A DNA stretch of 59,093 nt from an uncultured Bacteroidales bacterium (lineage in GTDB: Bacteria; Bacteroidota; Bacteroidia; Bacteroidales; Paludibacteraceae), in NCBI GenBank assembly GCA_902800215.1, contig CADCDS010000010.1, positions 1-59,093 on the forward strand. The letters are read 5' to 3'. Under the pieces are notes generated by a model that was not told where the DNA came from, did no database searches, and saw only the letters and a program-made list of their open reading frames with translations. Both the position numbers and the translations under genes were made by a program. Position 1 is the first letter of the stretch. Every line of letters starts with the position of its first letter. Of this stretch, positions 39,415 to 48,573 are shown in pieces.

Positions 39415-41994
39415 TTATTCGTTTGTTTCGTTAGTATTTTCTTCGGTCTCTTCGTTAACAGCGCTTACCTCTTCTTCGGAATCGTCCTTCGGAACGATAC
39501 AACCGCTCATAAGACTGTCATTACGTTTTTGTAACTCGATCAGTTTGACACCCTGTGCGGCACGACCGGTCTGACGAATCGTCGAGATATCCATGCGGAT
39601 AGCGGTACCGGACTTAGTGATCAGCATCAGGTCATCAGCATCGGTAACAGCTTCGATACCTACCAGGTGACCGGTCTTCTCGGTGATCTCGATGGTCTTC
39701 ACACCCTTACCGCCACGGTTGGTGATACGATAGATCGGTTCTCCGTTCTCGTCATCCACCGGTGTACGCTTACCGAATCCGTTCTCCGAGATCACCAGGA
39801 TGTTCTTGTCTGTTCCTTTCTCTACACAAACCGTGCCAATCACGCGATCCTGGCCGTCTTCTTCCAAAGTAATGGCCTTTACACCCGTCGCCGAACGGCC
39901 CATCGGACGTACGCCACCTTCGTTGAAACGGCATACCTTACCGTTATACGAAGCCACTAACATCTCGCTCTGTCCGTCGGTCAACGTAACTCCGATCAGT
40001 TCGTCGCCTTCACGCAGACCCAATGCGATGATACCGTTAGCACGTGGACGGCTATAAGCCTCCAGCGTCGTCTTCTTCATCAAACCGTTTTTGGTGATAA
40101 AGATAAGGAAGTGGTTCTCTACGTATTCCTGGTCATTGAGACCCTTCACGTTGATGCAAGTACGAACCTTATCGCCCTTCTGCAGGTTGATCATATTCTG
40201 GATTGCACGACCCTTCGACTGTTTGTTACCTTCCGGCAACTCATACACTTTCAGCCAGTACAGACGGCCCATCTCCGTAAAGAACATCATCGTGGAGTGC
40301 ATCGAAGCCTGGTGAACATACTCGATGAAATCCTGATCACGTGCACTACCGGCTTTCGAACCGATACCGCCACGGGTCTGCTGACGGAAGTCAGCCAACG
40401 GCGTACGTTTGATATAACCCAGGTGCGAGATGGTGATGACCATATCGTCGTCTGCATACATATCTTCAGGATTGAACTCCGTCGCCATCTTCACGATCTG
40501 GGTACGGCGCTCGTCTCCGTATTTGTCTTTGATCTCTACCAACTCGGTGTTGATCACGTCGTAACGCATCTCCTCGTTAGCCAGTAACTCATTGAGGTGA
40601 GCAATTAACTTCTCAATCTCCTCGTATTCAGCTTTCAACTCGTCGATACGCAAGCCTGTCAACGATGCCAGACGCATATCTACGATCGCTTTCGACTGCA
40701 GGTTATCCAGGTTAAAACGTGCCTCGAGGTTCAACTGTGCATCGGCCGGCGTACGGCTCGCACGAATGATACGAACCACCTCGTCGATGTTATCAACTGC
40801 GATGATCAAACCTTCCAAGATATGCGCTTTCTCTTCCGCTTTCTTGAGTTCAAACTTCGTACGACGCGTTACTACGTCCATGCGATGCTCGATGAAGTTA
40901 CCGATCAACTGCTTGAGGTTCAGCAGCATCGGACGGCCTTTCACCAGCGCAATGCTGTTAACCGCAAAACTCGACTGCAGGGCCGTGAACTTATACAGTT
41001 TGTTCAGTACCACCTGTGCGTTGGCATCACGCTTCACATCAATCACGATGCGGATATCGCGTTTGGAGTGGTCCTGGATATCGGAGATACCTTCGATCTT
41101 CTTGTCGTTCGCCAGTTCAGCGATCGCCTTTACCAACTCGTTCTTCACCACGCCATACGGCAGTTCGGTGATCACAATACGCTCACGACCGTTATCGTCG
41201 GTCTCAATGTCCGCATTCGAACGGATGATCACACGGCCGCGACCGGTCTCATACGCATCGCGTACGCCCTGATAACCATAGATAGTACCGCCTGTCGGGA
41301 AATCAGGTGCCTTGATATGCTCCATCAACTGCTCTACCGTGATCTCCTCGATGCTCTCATCGTGCATGCGTGCCTTGATATTATCGATATACGCGCAGCA
41401 ACCGTCAATGACTTCGGAGAGGTTATGCGTCGGCATATTCGTTGCCATACCTACGGCGATACCGCTTGCTCCATTCACCAGCAAGTTCGGGAAACGGCAA
41501 GGCAGCACCGTCGGCTCCTTCAGGCTGTCATCGAAGTTATTCTGCATGTCCACGGTATCCTTCTCGATATCGCGCAGCATCTCTTCAGCGAGTTTCGAAA
41601 GACGTGCCTCGGTATAACGCATAGCAGCAGCACCGTCACCATCGACAGAACCGAAGTTACCTTGTCCGTCCACTAAGCAATAACGCATTGCCCACGGCTG
41701 CGCCATACGCACAAGCGTACCATAGATAGAACTATCACCGTGCGGGTGGTACTTACCCATTACCTCACCCACGATACGTGCGCTCTTCTTCGTCGGCTTG
41801 TCGCTCGTATTACCGAGCTCATTCATACCGAACAGCACGCGGCGGTGTACGGGTTTGAAACCGTCGCGCACATCAGGCAGCGCACGGCTCACGATCACAG
41901 ACATCGAGTAGTCGATATACGAGGATTTCATTTCCTCATCAATCTTCACGGGGATGATGTGATCATTCTTAATGATTTCGTTGTTTTCTTCCAT
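39415..41994 (-). CDS. gyrA: DNA gyrase subunit A
   Basis: 859 aa. The active tyrosine is Y127 in AAMRYTEARL. The quinolone region reads HPHGDSSIYGTLVRMAQ, with Ser88 and Gly92 at the positions of E. coli Ser83 and Asp87. The C-terminal pinwheel has a GyrA box RQQTRGGIGSK. It ends in an acidic Glu/Asn tail. First gene of a seven-gene unit ending at 33936. Confidence 0.97.
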   Translation of the reverse strand: MEENNEIIKNDHIIPVKIDEEMKSSYIDYSMSVIVSRALPDVRDGFKPVHRRVLFGMNELGNTSDKPTKKSARIVGEVMGKYHPHGDSSIYGTLVRMAQPWAMRYCLVDGQGNFGSVDGDGAAAMRYTEARLSKLAEEMLRDIEKDTVDMQNNFDDSLKEPTVLPCRFPNLLVNGASGIAVGMATNMPTHNLSEVIDGCCAYIDNIKARMHDESIEEITVEQLMEHIKAPDFPTGGTIYGYQGVRDAYETGRGRVIIRSNADIETDDNGRERIVITELPYGVVKNELVKAIAELANDKKIEGISDIQDHSKRDIRIVIDVKRDANAQVVLNKLYKFTALQSSFAVNSIALVKGRPMLLNLKQLIGNFIEHRMDVVTRRTKFELKKAEEKAHILEGLIIAVDNIDEVVRIIRASRTPADAQLNLEARFNLDNLQSKAIVDMRLASLTGLRIDELKAEYEEIEKLIAHLNELLANEEMRYDVINTELVEIKDKYGDERRTQIVKMATEFNPEDMYADDDMVITISHLGYIKRTPLADFRQQTRGGIGSKAGSARDQDFIEYVHQASMHSTMMFFTEMGRLYWLKVYELPEGNKQSKGRAIQNMINLQKGDKVRTCINVKGLNDQEYVENHFLIFITKNGLMKKTTLEAYSRPRANGIIALGLREGDELIGVTLTDGQSEMLVASYNGKVCRFNEGGVRPMGRSATGVKAITLEEDGQDRVIGTVCVEKGTDKNILVISENGFGKRTPVDDENGEPIYRITNRGGKGVKTIEITEKTGHLVGIEAVTDADDLMLITKSGTAIRMDISTIRQTGRAAQGVKLIELQKRNDSLMSGCIVPKDDSEEEVSAVNEETEENTNETNE

Positions 41995-42067
41995 TGTTAT
42001 AATTGTTAAATTTATAATTCTGTCGGGATTCCGAGATACCGCGATTCCGGTATCCCGAAATATCGCG

Positions 42068-42099
42068 CAAAATTACAAAAAAAAAATGACATATGCAAA
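42068..42099 (-). promoter_or_regulatory. Promoter of the gyrA unit
   Basis: Minus-strand TAATTTTG (42068-42075), 20-nt spacer with ATATGTCA, TTTG (42096-42099). Confidence 0.75.
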
Positions 42100-42324
42100 T
42101 ATTTCGCGCATTTTTTTGCGATTTTCGTGCATTTTAAGCCGTTTTGCATTCATTTTCGACACCCCCTCGAAATTTTTCCGCCAATCGCTCAAATCGCAAA
42201 TAAATGCCCTTTAAGGCGATATATATAACAAAGATTGTATCTAAAATTTTCCTAAGACGCTCGAGAGACGCTCGCGAAATGCTCGCCTAAATGGAAGGGT
42301 GTTGAAAACTGTAAAGATACAAAT
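42100..42324. other. Intergenic region with GCTCG-type direct words
   Basis: No ORF or RNA recognised. At 42254-42288 a GACGCTCGAGAGACGCTCG-like pattern repeats three times imperfectly. Confidence 0.45.
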
Positions 42325-42354
42325 AAGCGGGTAACTCATAGAGAGCACCCGCTT
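42325..42354 (-). terminator. Terminator-like hairpin after the BspA-like gene
   Basis: Perfect 8-bp stem AAGCGGGT/ACCCGCTT, 14-nt loop, 30 nt after the stop; only a short T-rich tract follows on the minus strand. Confidence 0.55.
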
Positions 42355-42383
42355 GATTGATATGTACATTGTACTTTGTTGCT

Positions 42384-44850
42384 TTACTTGACCTCTTGAC
42401 CTTGGAGAGTATAGGTTTTGTCCGCGCGGAGAATGAATATCTGGCCGTTATGGAGAACTTTTGTACATTGTACATTGTTCCCTTGTACATCTTCAAAGCC
42501 TGTAGCAGTACCTTCGCCAGTAGTGGTGAACTCACCTGAATAAGTAGCAACAGGTTGATCATTGGCATCTTTGGCAGTTAAGTTATAACCGTATTGCGTG
42601 TTGCTATTAAGACCAGTTACGGTGAACTGTAAGCCGTTTGCGGTCATAACTGCAGCCGGAGCGTGGCGCGTACCATCGCGACCGGGAGCAAAAGCAATAC
42701 TTGTCAACTGGCCATTAGCATTGAAGGTCAACGTGCAGAAGAGTACACCATCCTTGGTAATCTCAATCGTATAAGAGGCGGCATTATCGTTTGTCGGCCA
42801 AGTGAGCGTTGCGGCATTGTCGTGAGGCTCAACTGTTACATCATTCGTAGTCACGGTAGTTTCTTCAGCACCGATGGTATAGGTGTAGTAGAAATCACGC
42901 CAAACAGCAGCAGCTTTGTACATGTCAATTGAACTTGGCAGAACGTACAACGTACACTCAAACTTATCCACTCCGTCAAAGGCGTTGCTGTATGCATTCG
43001 TCGGTGTCGGGCGGTAGTTGAAGATTGTTTCGAGGTTCACGCAGTTAAAGAACGCTTGTTCTCCGATGGTCTTAACGGACTCGCCGATTGACACTTTCTT
43101 CAGCGTCTCAATGCCCGCAAAAGCGTTTGCGCCGATGGCGGTGACGGAGTTGCCGATAACCAGTTCTTCCATTTCGTTCGGAGCTTCTACACCAAACTGC
43201 ATATTCTCCGTAAACGAACCGGCATTGCCGATGGTCAGTACTTTGTTCGCTGGGTCGTACGACCAAACCAACGCCAAGTCTTTTCCGCAAGTTCCCACGC
43301 GGTCAGGAGCAAACTCTGCCGTAAAGGTGGTGTCGCTCGTTATTTGGAATATACGCGGGTTGTCTTTCAAGCCATCCGACCATTGGGTGAAATGATAGCC
43401 ATAGTCCGGAGTAACGGTCAGCGTGACAAAATCCAAGTATTCCGCAGAACTATTGCCGGAAATAGAGCCATGCTCCGCATTCTTGGTGATGGAATATACA
43501 TTCTTTGCAAAAGTGGCGGTAAAGGTCTTGTCTTCGGTCACAGAAACCGTGCGAGGGTTAGATGTATTATAATCATTCCAGCACACGAAATGATAGCCAT
43601 AATTCGGAATAGCAGAAATCTCCACCTCATCCAGATACAATGCCGCAGTATCTCCAGCCGTTGTACCCCATTCGGGATTGGCTGAGGTCGTAGAGACGGA
43701 ATATGTGTTCTTTGCAAACTCGGCTGTAAAAGTGGTATCGCTTGCCAGAATAATCGTACGCGGGTTATCGGTATTACCATCACTCCATTGAGCGAAATGA
43801 TAACCGTAGTTTAGGATGACCGTAAGGGAATAATATGGCTGCTCATCGCAAGTAGTATAATTTCCTAAACTTGCGATATCAACATTTCCATTCTCAGCTT
43901 GAGCAGAGATTTTGTATGGTAATGGCACATATTGTATTCGAGATTTGTATCCTGACCATGCAGTTTTATAGGCCTCTAATGTGCCGCAAGATACATATAT
44001 CGGACAATTATTGGTATTATCAAAAGCACCCGACCCCAATGTTGGCGGAGTTTCTGCTTCTATGGTTACAGATGTCAAACTGCTGCAAAAACCGAAAGCC
44101 CATCTTCCAATGCTTATAACGCTATTGGGAATCGTCACAGAGGTCAAACCGCTGCAACCAGAGAAAGCAAACTCTCCAATGCTTGTGACGCTATTGGGAA
44201 TCGTCACAGAGGTCAAACCGCTGCAACCAGAGAAAGCAAACTCTCCAATGCTTGTGACGCTATTGGGAATAATGGTACTTTGACAACCAACAATAAGCGT
44301 ATTAGTTGCTGTTTCTATGATTGCATTGCAATCATTACGACTATCATACACAGAGTTGCCATTTTCTACAACTATAGATGTCAAACCGGTGCAACCATCA
44401 AAAGCACCACCTGCAATGCTGGTCACGCTGTTAGGAATCGTCACCGAGGTCAAACCGGTGCAATAAGCGAAAGCAGCATCTCCAATGCTTGTGACGCTAT
44501 TGCCAATCGTCACAGAGGTCAAACCGCTGCAATCAAAGAAAGCATACATTTCAATGCTGGTGACGCTATTAGGAATCGTCACAGAGGTCAAACCGGTGCA
44601 ACCTTGAAAAGCAGTATTTCCAATGCTTGTGACGCTATATGCTACATCGCTGTAAGTCACAGAAGCGGGGATATTGGCTGTTGTAATAGTAGTTGACCAA
44701 TATGGATAACTACTATTTTGCGACGTTACTTCAGCCGTTTGGTTGGTGGCATCGAGGTTGTAATACAAATCGCCGATTTTAATAGAGGCGAACATGGTTC
44801 CTACGCTGGCGGCCACAGCGAGCAATAGGGTAAAAAATCTTTTTTTTCAT
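42384..44850 (-). CDS. BspA-like leucine-rich-repeat surface protein with a frameshifted signal peptide
   Basis: About 820 aa. The main frame (from 44825, LAVAASVGTMFA) lacks a proper start. The ATG at 44848-44850 followed by eight A encodes MKK but runs out of frame; with seven A it would read MKKRFFTLLLAVAAS, a perfect signal peptide. Domains in order: LRR_5 repeats (CSGLTSVTIPNSVTSIG), three InlB-B-like repeats (YGYHFAQWSDGNTDNPR), more LRR, a fibronectin-III-like domain, and a C-terminal NGQIFILRADKTYTLQGQEVK-type tail that resembles T9SS sorting signals. Probably a phase-variable adhesin; a sequencing error in the A-run is the alternative. Confidence 0.8.
44122..44259. repeat. Perfect tandem duplication of a 69-nt LRR unit
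   Basis: Positions 44122-44190 and 44191-44259 read the same base for base. They encode the 23-residue LRR unit CSGLTSVTIPNSVTSIGEFAFSG twice. Other repeat units in the gene have diverged, so this copy is recent. Confidence 0.85.
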
Positions 44851-44855
44851 TGTTA

Positions 44856-45728
44856 TCAATAAATTAAGTTTGTAATATCTATGCAGTCGCTTATCTTTTT
44901 CCATTTACGTGCTCCATTAGAATCAAATCCGTCAAACACAAAAACACCGATAAATTTATAGTCCTTGTTTCCAAGGAAATCTTTGTATTTGCAGAAGACT
45001 ATTCTTTCTTCCGCTTGGTCAAATCCCGTTTGTGTTGCGGCTCTATCAATTCCTCCTGTCGTTTTATCAATCTTATATTCAATAATTTCATCTTCTGTAT
45101 TGTTAAGTATATTTTTCCATGTAGTATTATTAGTATTGGGAGTCCAAACTACATATCCGTCATTTAATGCAAATCCGCCAGGTCTAAGGAAACCTCTCTT
45201 ACGTATGGGGGCATTGAAAATCTTTGCAATCTGATCAATAGATTTGAATGTCAGATATTCCTTTTTGCATAAATGCTTCTTTCTAATAGCATAGTTGTCA
45301 TCCCAAGGAATGAAATTCTCTCCTAACTTGGCTATTTCAAATCGAATCCTAGCTACGATCAGATCTATTTGATAATTCAAGTCATCAACATCAAAATCAG
45401 AACTTCCGGTAGAATCGTATTGGTAGATGATGTATTGTTTTCCTTTCGTTGTTATTTGTATATCCATATTTCGTTTATCGTCAGCTGCCTTTTTTGCTTT
45501 GTGAGGCAGTTCATTGATTTCTATCCAAAGATTTAATTGGGGAAGATACAAGTCGGCCAAAGCATAATTGCCTGATGGGAAAAATACAGGCTGTTGAATA
45601 ACGAACTTTACGTCTGTACGATTAAGTCGATGCCATATTCCGGTAATGACATACAATTCTGTTCGTTTTGCATGAAGCGCAGCAAACAGACGTTCCATGT
45701 AGTCTAATTTGTCAACTGATTGAATCAT
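44856..45728 (-). CDS. Putative PD-(D/E)XK nuclease with a PUA-like C-terminal domain
   Basis: 290 aa. Residues about 40-90 give a nuclease-like core: ALADLYLPQLNLWIEINELPH, then a D..R block (ADDKRNMD), as in DUF559/Vsr-like folds. Residues about 165-285 are beta-rich (GGFALNDGYVVWTPN ... RIVFCKYKDFLG ... FIGVFVFDGF) and recall PUA/SRA-type modified-base readers. The arrangement suggests a modification-dependent endonuclease, but this is weak. No methyltransferase lies beside it. No consensus promoter is seen. Confidence 0.45.
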   Translation of the reverse strand: MIQSVDKLDYMERLFAALHAKRTELYVITGIWHRLNRTDVKFVIQQPVFFPSGNYALADLYLPQLNLWIEINELPHKAKKAADDKRNMDIQITTKGKQYIIYQYDSTGSSDFDVDDLNYQIDLIVARIRFEIAKLGENFIPWDDNYAIRKKHLCKKEYLTFKSIDQIAKIFNAPIRKRGFLRPGGFALNDGYVVWTPNTNNTTWKNILNNTEDEIIEYKIDKTTGGIDRAATQTGFDQAEERIVFCKYKDFLGNKDYKFIGVFVFDGFDSNGARKWKKISDCIDITNLIY

Positions 45729-45967
45729 AATACTTAGATTTTTAGTATATGCCTACTCTTTATCGGATTTTCGGCATTCTCCGATATTAGATTTTTAGTT
45801 TGTTTCTATATCCATTTTATCCAAATCAGACTGGCGAGACAGATTTGGGTTGAGTGTATCTCGAAACTATATCGAGGGTATATCGTATCCCACCACACCC
45901 TATATATACATAGTATATATCCCGTGATTTTTAATTACCATTTCTTCAACTCCTCATACATGCACAC

Positions 45968-46000
45968 AAAAAAGCGTGAAGTCCGTCTGTTCTTCACGCT
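45968..46000 (-). terminator. Terminator downstream of the DUF1016 gene
   Basis: Perfect 9-bp stem AGCGTGAAG/CTTCACGCT with 10-nt loop; six T follow in the minus-strand transcript. Confidence 0.7.
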
Positions 46001-46047
46001 CAATGAGGGCTTCGCAATCCCTTAACCGGTAGAAAAACAACCGAAGT

Positions 46048-46089
46048 CCACGCCCGATATATACACCCAACCACACCCCTCGGGCGTGG
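46048..46089. repeat. Inverted repeat CCACGCCCGA/TCGGGCGTGG
   Basis: Perfect 10-bp arms separated by 22 nt (46048-46057 and 46080-46089) in non-coding DNA. Could be a cruciform or a protein-binding site. Confidence 0.65.
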
Positions 46090-46242
46090 AAGTGGATCAT
46101 ACATATCCACGGGGACATTCATCGTTGCTGCTACGACCGGTTTTTGAATTTTGCGAAGATTCCATTGAGTCGCAAACAACGTCAATAAACGCCTTTTATG
46201 TAATCGCTTTTTTACGCTGCCGATCTCAGCGTCTCCAATTTA

Positions 46243-46265
46243 ACGTCTCGGAGAGGGGACGGTAT
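46243..46265. repeat. Direct repeat flanking the DUF1016 gene, left copy
   Basis: 23 nt (ACGTCTCGGAGAGGGGACGG followed by TAT) identical to 47382-47404. Preceding bases are also similar. Confidence 0.85.
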
Positions 46266-46298
46266 CTGGATTGCGAATGCAGTGCGTTCGTAATTAGG

Positions 46299-47339
46299 TT
46301 ATAGTTCTTCTTTGTCGCTTTGAATCTGAGCTTTTACTTCGTCTATTTCCTTAATCAGTTGTTCCTCCGTCGGTAGATAGAGTTGATATTCCGAAGCAAG
46401 GATGGTCTTATTGTCCTGCGGCAGCGTCGTGCGCACAAGCGTTTCGTTCTTGCGCGTGCAAAGCAGTATGCCGATTGTTGGATTCTCTTCAGGCAGTTTC
46501 TCGTTGCGATCGTAATAATTGACGTACATTTGTAACTGTCCTAAGTCTTGGTGCGTCAGTTCGCCTGTTTTCAATTCTACCACCACAAAGCAACGCAATA
46601 GACGGTTATAGAATATCAAATCAGCAAAGAATTCGTCGTCTTCTAATAAAATACGTTTCTGACGTGCCACAAACGAGAAGCCCTTGCCAAACTCAAGCAT
46701 AAAATCAGCTATATGAGTGATGATTGCTTGCTCCAAGTCTTTCTCATAGTATGCCGCTTCGCGTTTTAGCCCGAGGAACTCCAACACGGTTGGTTGCTTG
46801 ATAATTTCCTGCGGAGTCTCCGGAATACGTTCCTTGCGTGCTACGGCGAGTACCGCCTCTTTGTCATTGCTCATCAACAGCCGCTCATACAGCATGGAAT
46901 CAATCTGCCGTTGCAGTTCACGTCCCGTCCATGCATTGTTCACCGCCTCCAGTTCGTAGTACTCGCGTTTGTCGTGATCCGGTATCTGAATGAGCGAACG
47001 ATATTGGCTCCAGTTTAATTGGGAACGCAGTGTGTTCACAATTGGATATTCGCGATAAAACTGCCGGCAGAATTTGAGTTGTCGTTCTCCAAAACCACTG
47101 CCATATTCCGGTTCAATGCGTTGTGCGAGGTTCTTAATCAAATACGATCCATACTCGGCACGCGCCTTGCCTTGCTGTTCTTCTTCAAGGATTCGTTTGC
47201 CCAGATTCCAATACATCTGCACACGGCAGAAATCCACACTGCGTACTGCGTTCTGCTGCGCTTGCCGGATAATCTGGCGTATCTCAGCCACGAACTGCTC
47301 ACTGATGGGTTGAGTCGGTTGTATATTGGCCTTTGTCAT
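46299..47339 (-). CDS. DUF1016 (YhcG-type) PDDEXK nuclease-family protein
   Basis: 346 aa. The N-terminal DUF1016_N part contains YWNLGKRILEEEQ and YGSYLIKNLAQRI. The C-terminal PD-(D/E)XK-like part has DDEFFADLIFYNRLLRCFVVVELKTGELTHQDLGQLQMYV, with Asp, Glu and Lys of the motif. Often found in restriction and defence islands or mobile DNA. Here it sits alone between 23-nt direct repeats. Confidence 0.88.
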   Translation of the reverse strand: MTKANIQPTQPISEQFVAEIRQIIRQAQQNAVRSVDFCRVQMYWNLGKRILEEEQQGKARAEYGSYLIKNLAQRIEPEYGSGFGERQLKFCRQFYREYPIVNTLRSQLNWSQYRSLIQIPDHDKREYYELEAVNNAWTGRELQRQIDSMLYERLLMSNDKEAVLAVARKERIPETPQEIIKQPTVLEFLGLKREAAYYEKDLEQAIITHIADFMLEFGKGFSFVARQKRILLEDDEFFADLIFYNRLLRCFVVVELKTGELTHQDLGQLQMYVNYYDRNEKLPEENPTIGILLCTRKNETLVRTTLPQDNKTILASEYQLYLPTEEQLIKEIDEVKAQIQSDKEEL

Positions 47340-47381
47340 AGGCGGTGATGTTGTTATTAAATGTTACTTTCTCCATCTTTT

Positions 47382-47404
47382 ACGTCTCGGAGAGGGGACG
47401 GTAT
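47382..47404. repeat. Direct repeat flanking the DUF1016 gene, right copy
   Basis: Identical to 46243-46265, same orientation. It abuts the broken end of a DUF3791-like gene. Confidence 0.85.
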
Positions 47405-47405
47405 T

Positions 47406-47501
47406 TTATTTCTTGTAGCCGAATTCTAATAATGCCTGCTCGGCAAATAACTTCACGATACGGGCATATTTCATTTGTAATATGGTTGGATTAGCTTGCA
47501 T
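47406..47501 (-). pseudogene. Truncated DUF3791-like gene
   Basis: 31 codons: MQANPTILQMKYARIVKLFA, then EQALLEFGYKK and stop. The KYARIVKLFAEQA block is like the start of many DUF3791 proteins (about 65 aa), but the rest is missing. The break is next to the direct repeat at 47382, so loss probably accompanied insertion of the DUF1016 cassette. It is 9 nt downstream of the intact DUF3791 gene. Confidence 0.5.
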
Positions 47502-47510
47502 GGTAAAGAA

Positions 47511-47726
47511 TCATAGTTGAACTCCTTTCTGTCGCATAAGCGATACTAAATCGTCCACAATGTATTCCTTTGAAAATGAGTGTAATATATCGTAACATGG
47601 CACAATATAACCATCTATCATACCTGCGTTTTGCATAGCATGATACACATCCCTTGCGCTTTTGTTCAGATACGAAGCAACATTATTGACGCAAAAAATC
47701 GTAAAATTTAAGATTTTAAAATCCAT
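47511..47726 (-). CDS. DUF3791 family protein
   Basis: 71 aa from ATG 47724-47726 (MDFKILNFTIFCVNNVASYL); the promoter at 47755 excludes a longer start at 47744. Family features: a hydrophobic N-terminal helix, KSARDVYHAMQNAGMIDGYIV, and YDILHSFSKEYIVDDLVSLM. DUF3791 genes often come in sets with DUF3990, a suspected toxin-antitoxin-like arrangement; no DUF3990 remains here. Confidence 0.75.
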   Translation of the reverse strand: MDFKILNFTIFCVNNVASYLNKSARDVYHAMQNAGMIDGYIVPCYDILHSFSKEYIVDDLVSLMRQKGVQL

Positions 47727-47754
47727 ATAACTAACTCTTTGCAACTTTCGGCTG

Positions 47755-47786
47755 CAAAGTTACAACTTTTTTCTGAATTACGCAAA
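47755..47786 (-). promoter_or_regulatory. Promoter of the DUF3791 gene
   Basis: Minus-strand TAACTTTG (47755-47762), 20-nt spacer, TTTG (47783-47786). Confidence 0.75.
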
Positions 47787-47938
47787 TAAATTTACAATTT
47801 TCTTGAAATATTAGGCTTTTGGTGTAAACTATTATACATGTGCAAGTGATGTAAAATACGACATTGGAACAGGATCATCACGGGACCATCTCCCAAGAAA
47901 AAGCAAAACACAACATTTCCAGAATAGCTAAGGGCATC

Positions 47939-47966
47939 AAAAAATCCGCACTTTAGATGCGGATTT
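47939..47966 (-). terminator. Terminator of the ferritin gene
   Basis: Perfect 9-bp stem AAATCCGCA/TGCGGATTT with 7-nt loop, then six T on the minus strand. It lies about 27 nt after the ferritin stop. Confidence 0.8.
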
Positions 47967-47992
47967 AATGGGTTGAACCCCACCCTAATTAG

Positions 47993-48514
47993 TTATGCTT
48001 TTGCAGCTAATGGTGAAGGAGTGGCATAGACACGTGCGGCCAATTCCTGATCCAGTACATAGAGTCCGTATCCGTTACCATCCAACATTTTGAGTTTGTT
48101 GATGATCTCAACGGCGTTCTCTTCCTCTTCTACCTGCTCGTCGATGAACCACTGCAGACGACTCTGTGCGGCATAGTCTTTCTCCTCCACGGCAATATGC
48201 ATCAGGTTGTTAATCAACGAAGTAACATGCTGTTCATGTTTGTAAGTAGCCTCAAAAGCTGCTAAGGGAGATGCCCATTCGGTCTCTACCGCGTCAATCG
48301 CCTTGAGCAGCACACGTCCACCGCGGCTGATGAGGTAGTTATAGAAAATCTGTGCGTGGTCTTGCTCCTCCTTGAATTGGATAGCAAACCAGTTCGCCAT
48401 GCCTGCATAGCCTTTATCCTGGCAATAAGCAGACATACTCAGGTACAGATATGCCGACCACATCTCGGCATTGATTTGCGCGTTAATAGCGTCTTCTAAA
48501 CGTTTGGAAATCAT
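47993..48514 (-). CDS. ftnA: Ferritin (non-heme)
   Basis: 173 aa, four-helix ferritin. Ferroxidase-type Glu/His residues are visible in the INAEMWSAYLYLSMSAYC region, in FKEEQDHAQIF, and in DEQVEEEENAVEI. Stores iron and protects from oxidative damage. A run of short repeats separates it from pfkA. Confidence 0.93.
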   Translation of the reverse strand: MISKRLEDAINAQINAEMWSAYLYLSMSAYCQDKGYAGMANWFAIQFKEEQDHAQIFYNYLISRGGRVLLKAIDAVETEWASPLAAFEATYKHEQHVTSLINNLMHIAVEEKDYAAQSRLQWFIDEQVEEEENAVEIINKLKMLDGNGYGLYVLDQELAARVYATPSPLAAKA

Positions 48515-48520
48515 AAATTT

Positions 48521-48570
48521 ATTTACTATTTAGTCATTTACTATTTAATCATTTACTATTTGGTCATTTG
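48521..48570. repeat. Short tandem repeats between pfkA and ferritin
   Basis: Four units of ATTTACTATTTAGTC type (15-16 nt, varying) upstream of the ferritin start. Confidence 0.75.
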
Positions 48571-48573
48571 TTT

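Larger units (their letters stand above)
45729..46298. other. Intergenic region with hairpins and one direct repeat
   Basis: No convincing gene. It contains a minus-strand terminator (45968-46000), a long-looped inverted repeat (46048-46089) and the left 23-nt direct repeat (46243-46265) of the DUF1016 cassette. Confidence 0.6.

Noticed and set aside
44122-44640. CRISPR-like array in the 69-nt repeat region
   Set aside because: The units are translated leucine-rich repeats without constant spacers, and no cas genes are near.
46000-46185. 61-aa minus-strand open frame near the inverted repeat
   Set aside because: It overlaps the inverted repeat, has no promoter, and no family is recognisable.
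47792-47983. Minus-strand 63-aa open frame after the ferritin gene
   Set aside because: It overlaps the ferritin terminator, has no promoter or recognisable sequence, and the composition is non-coding.
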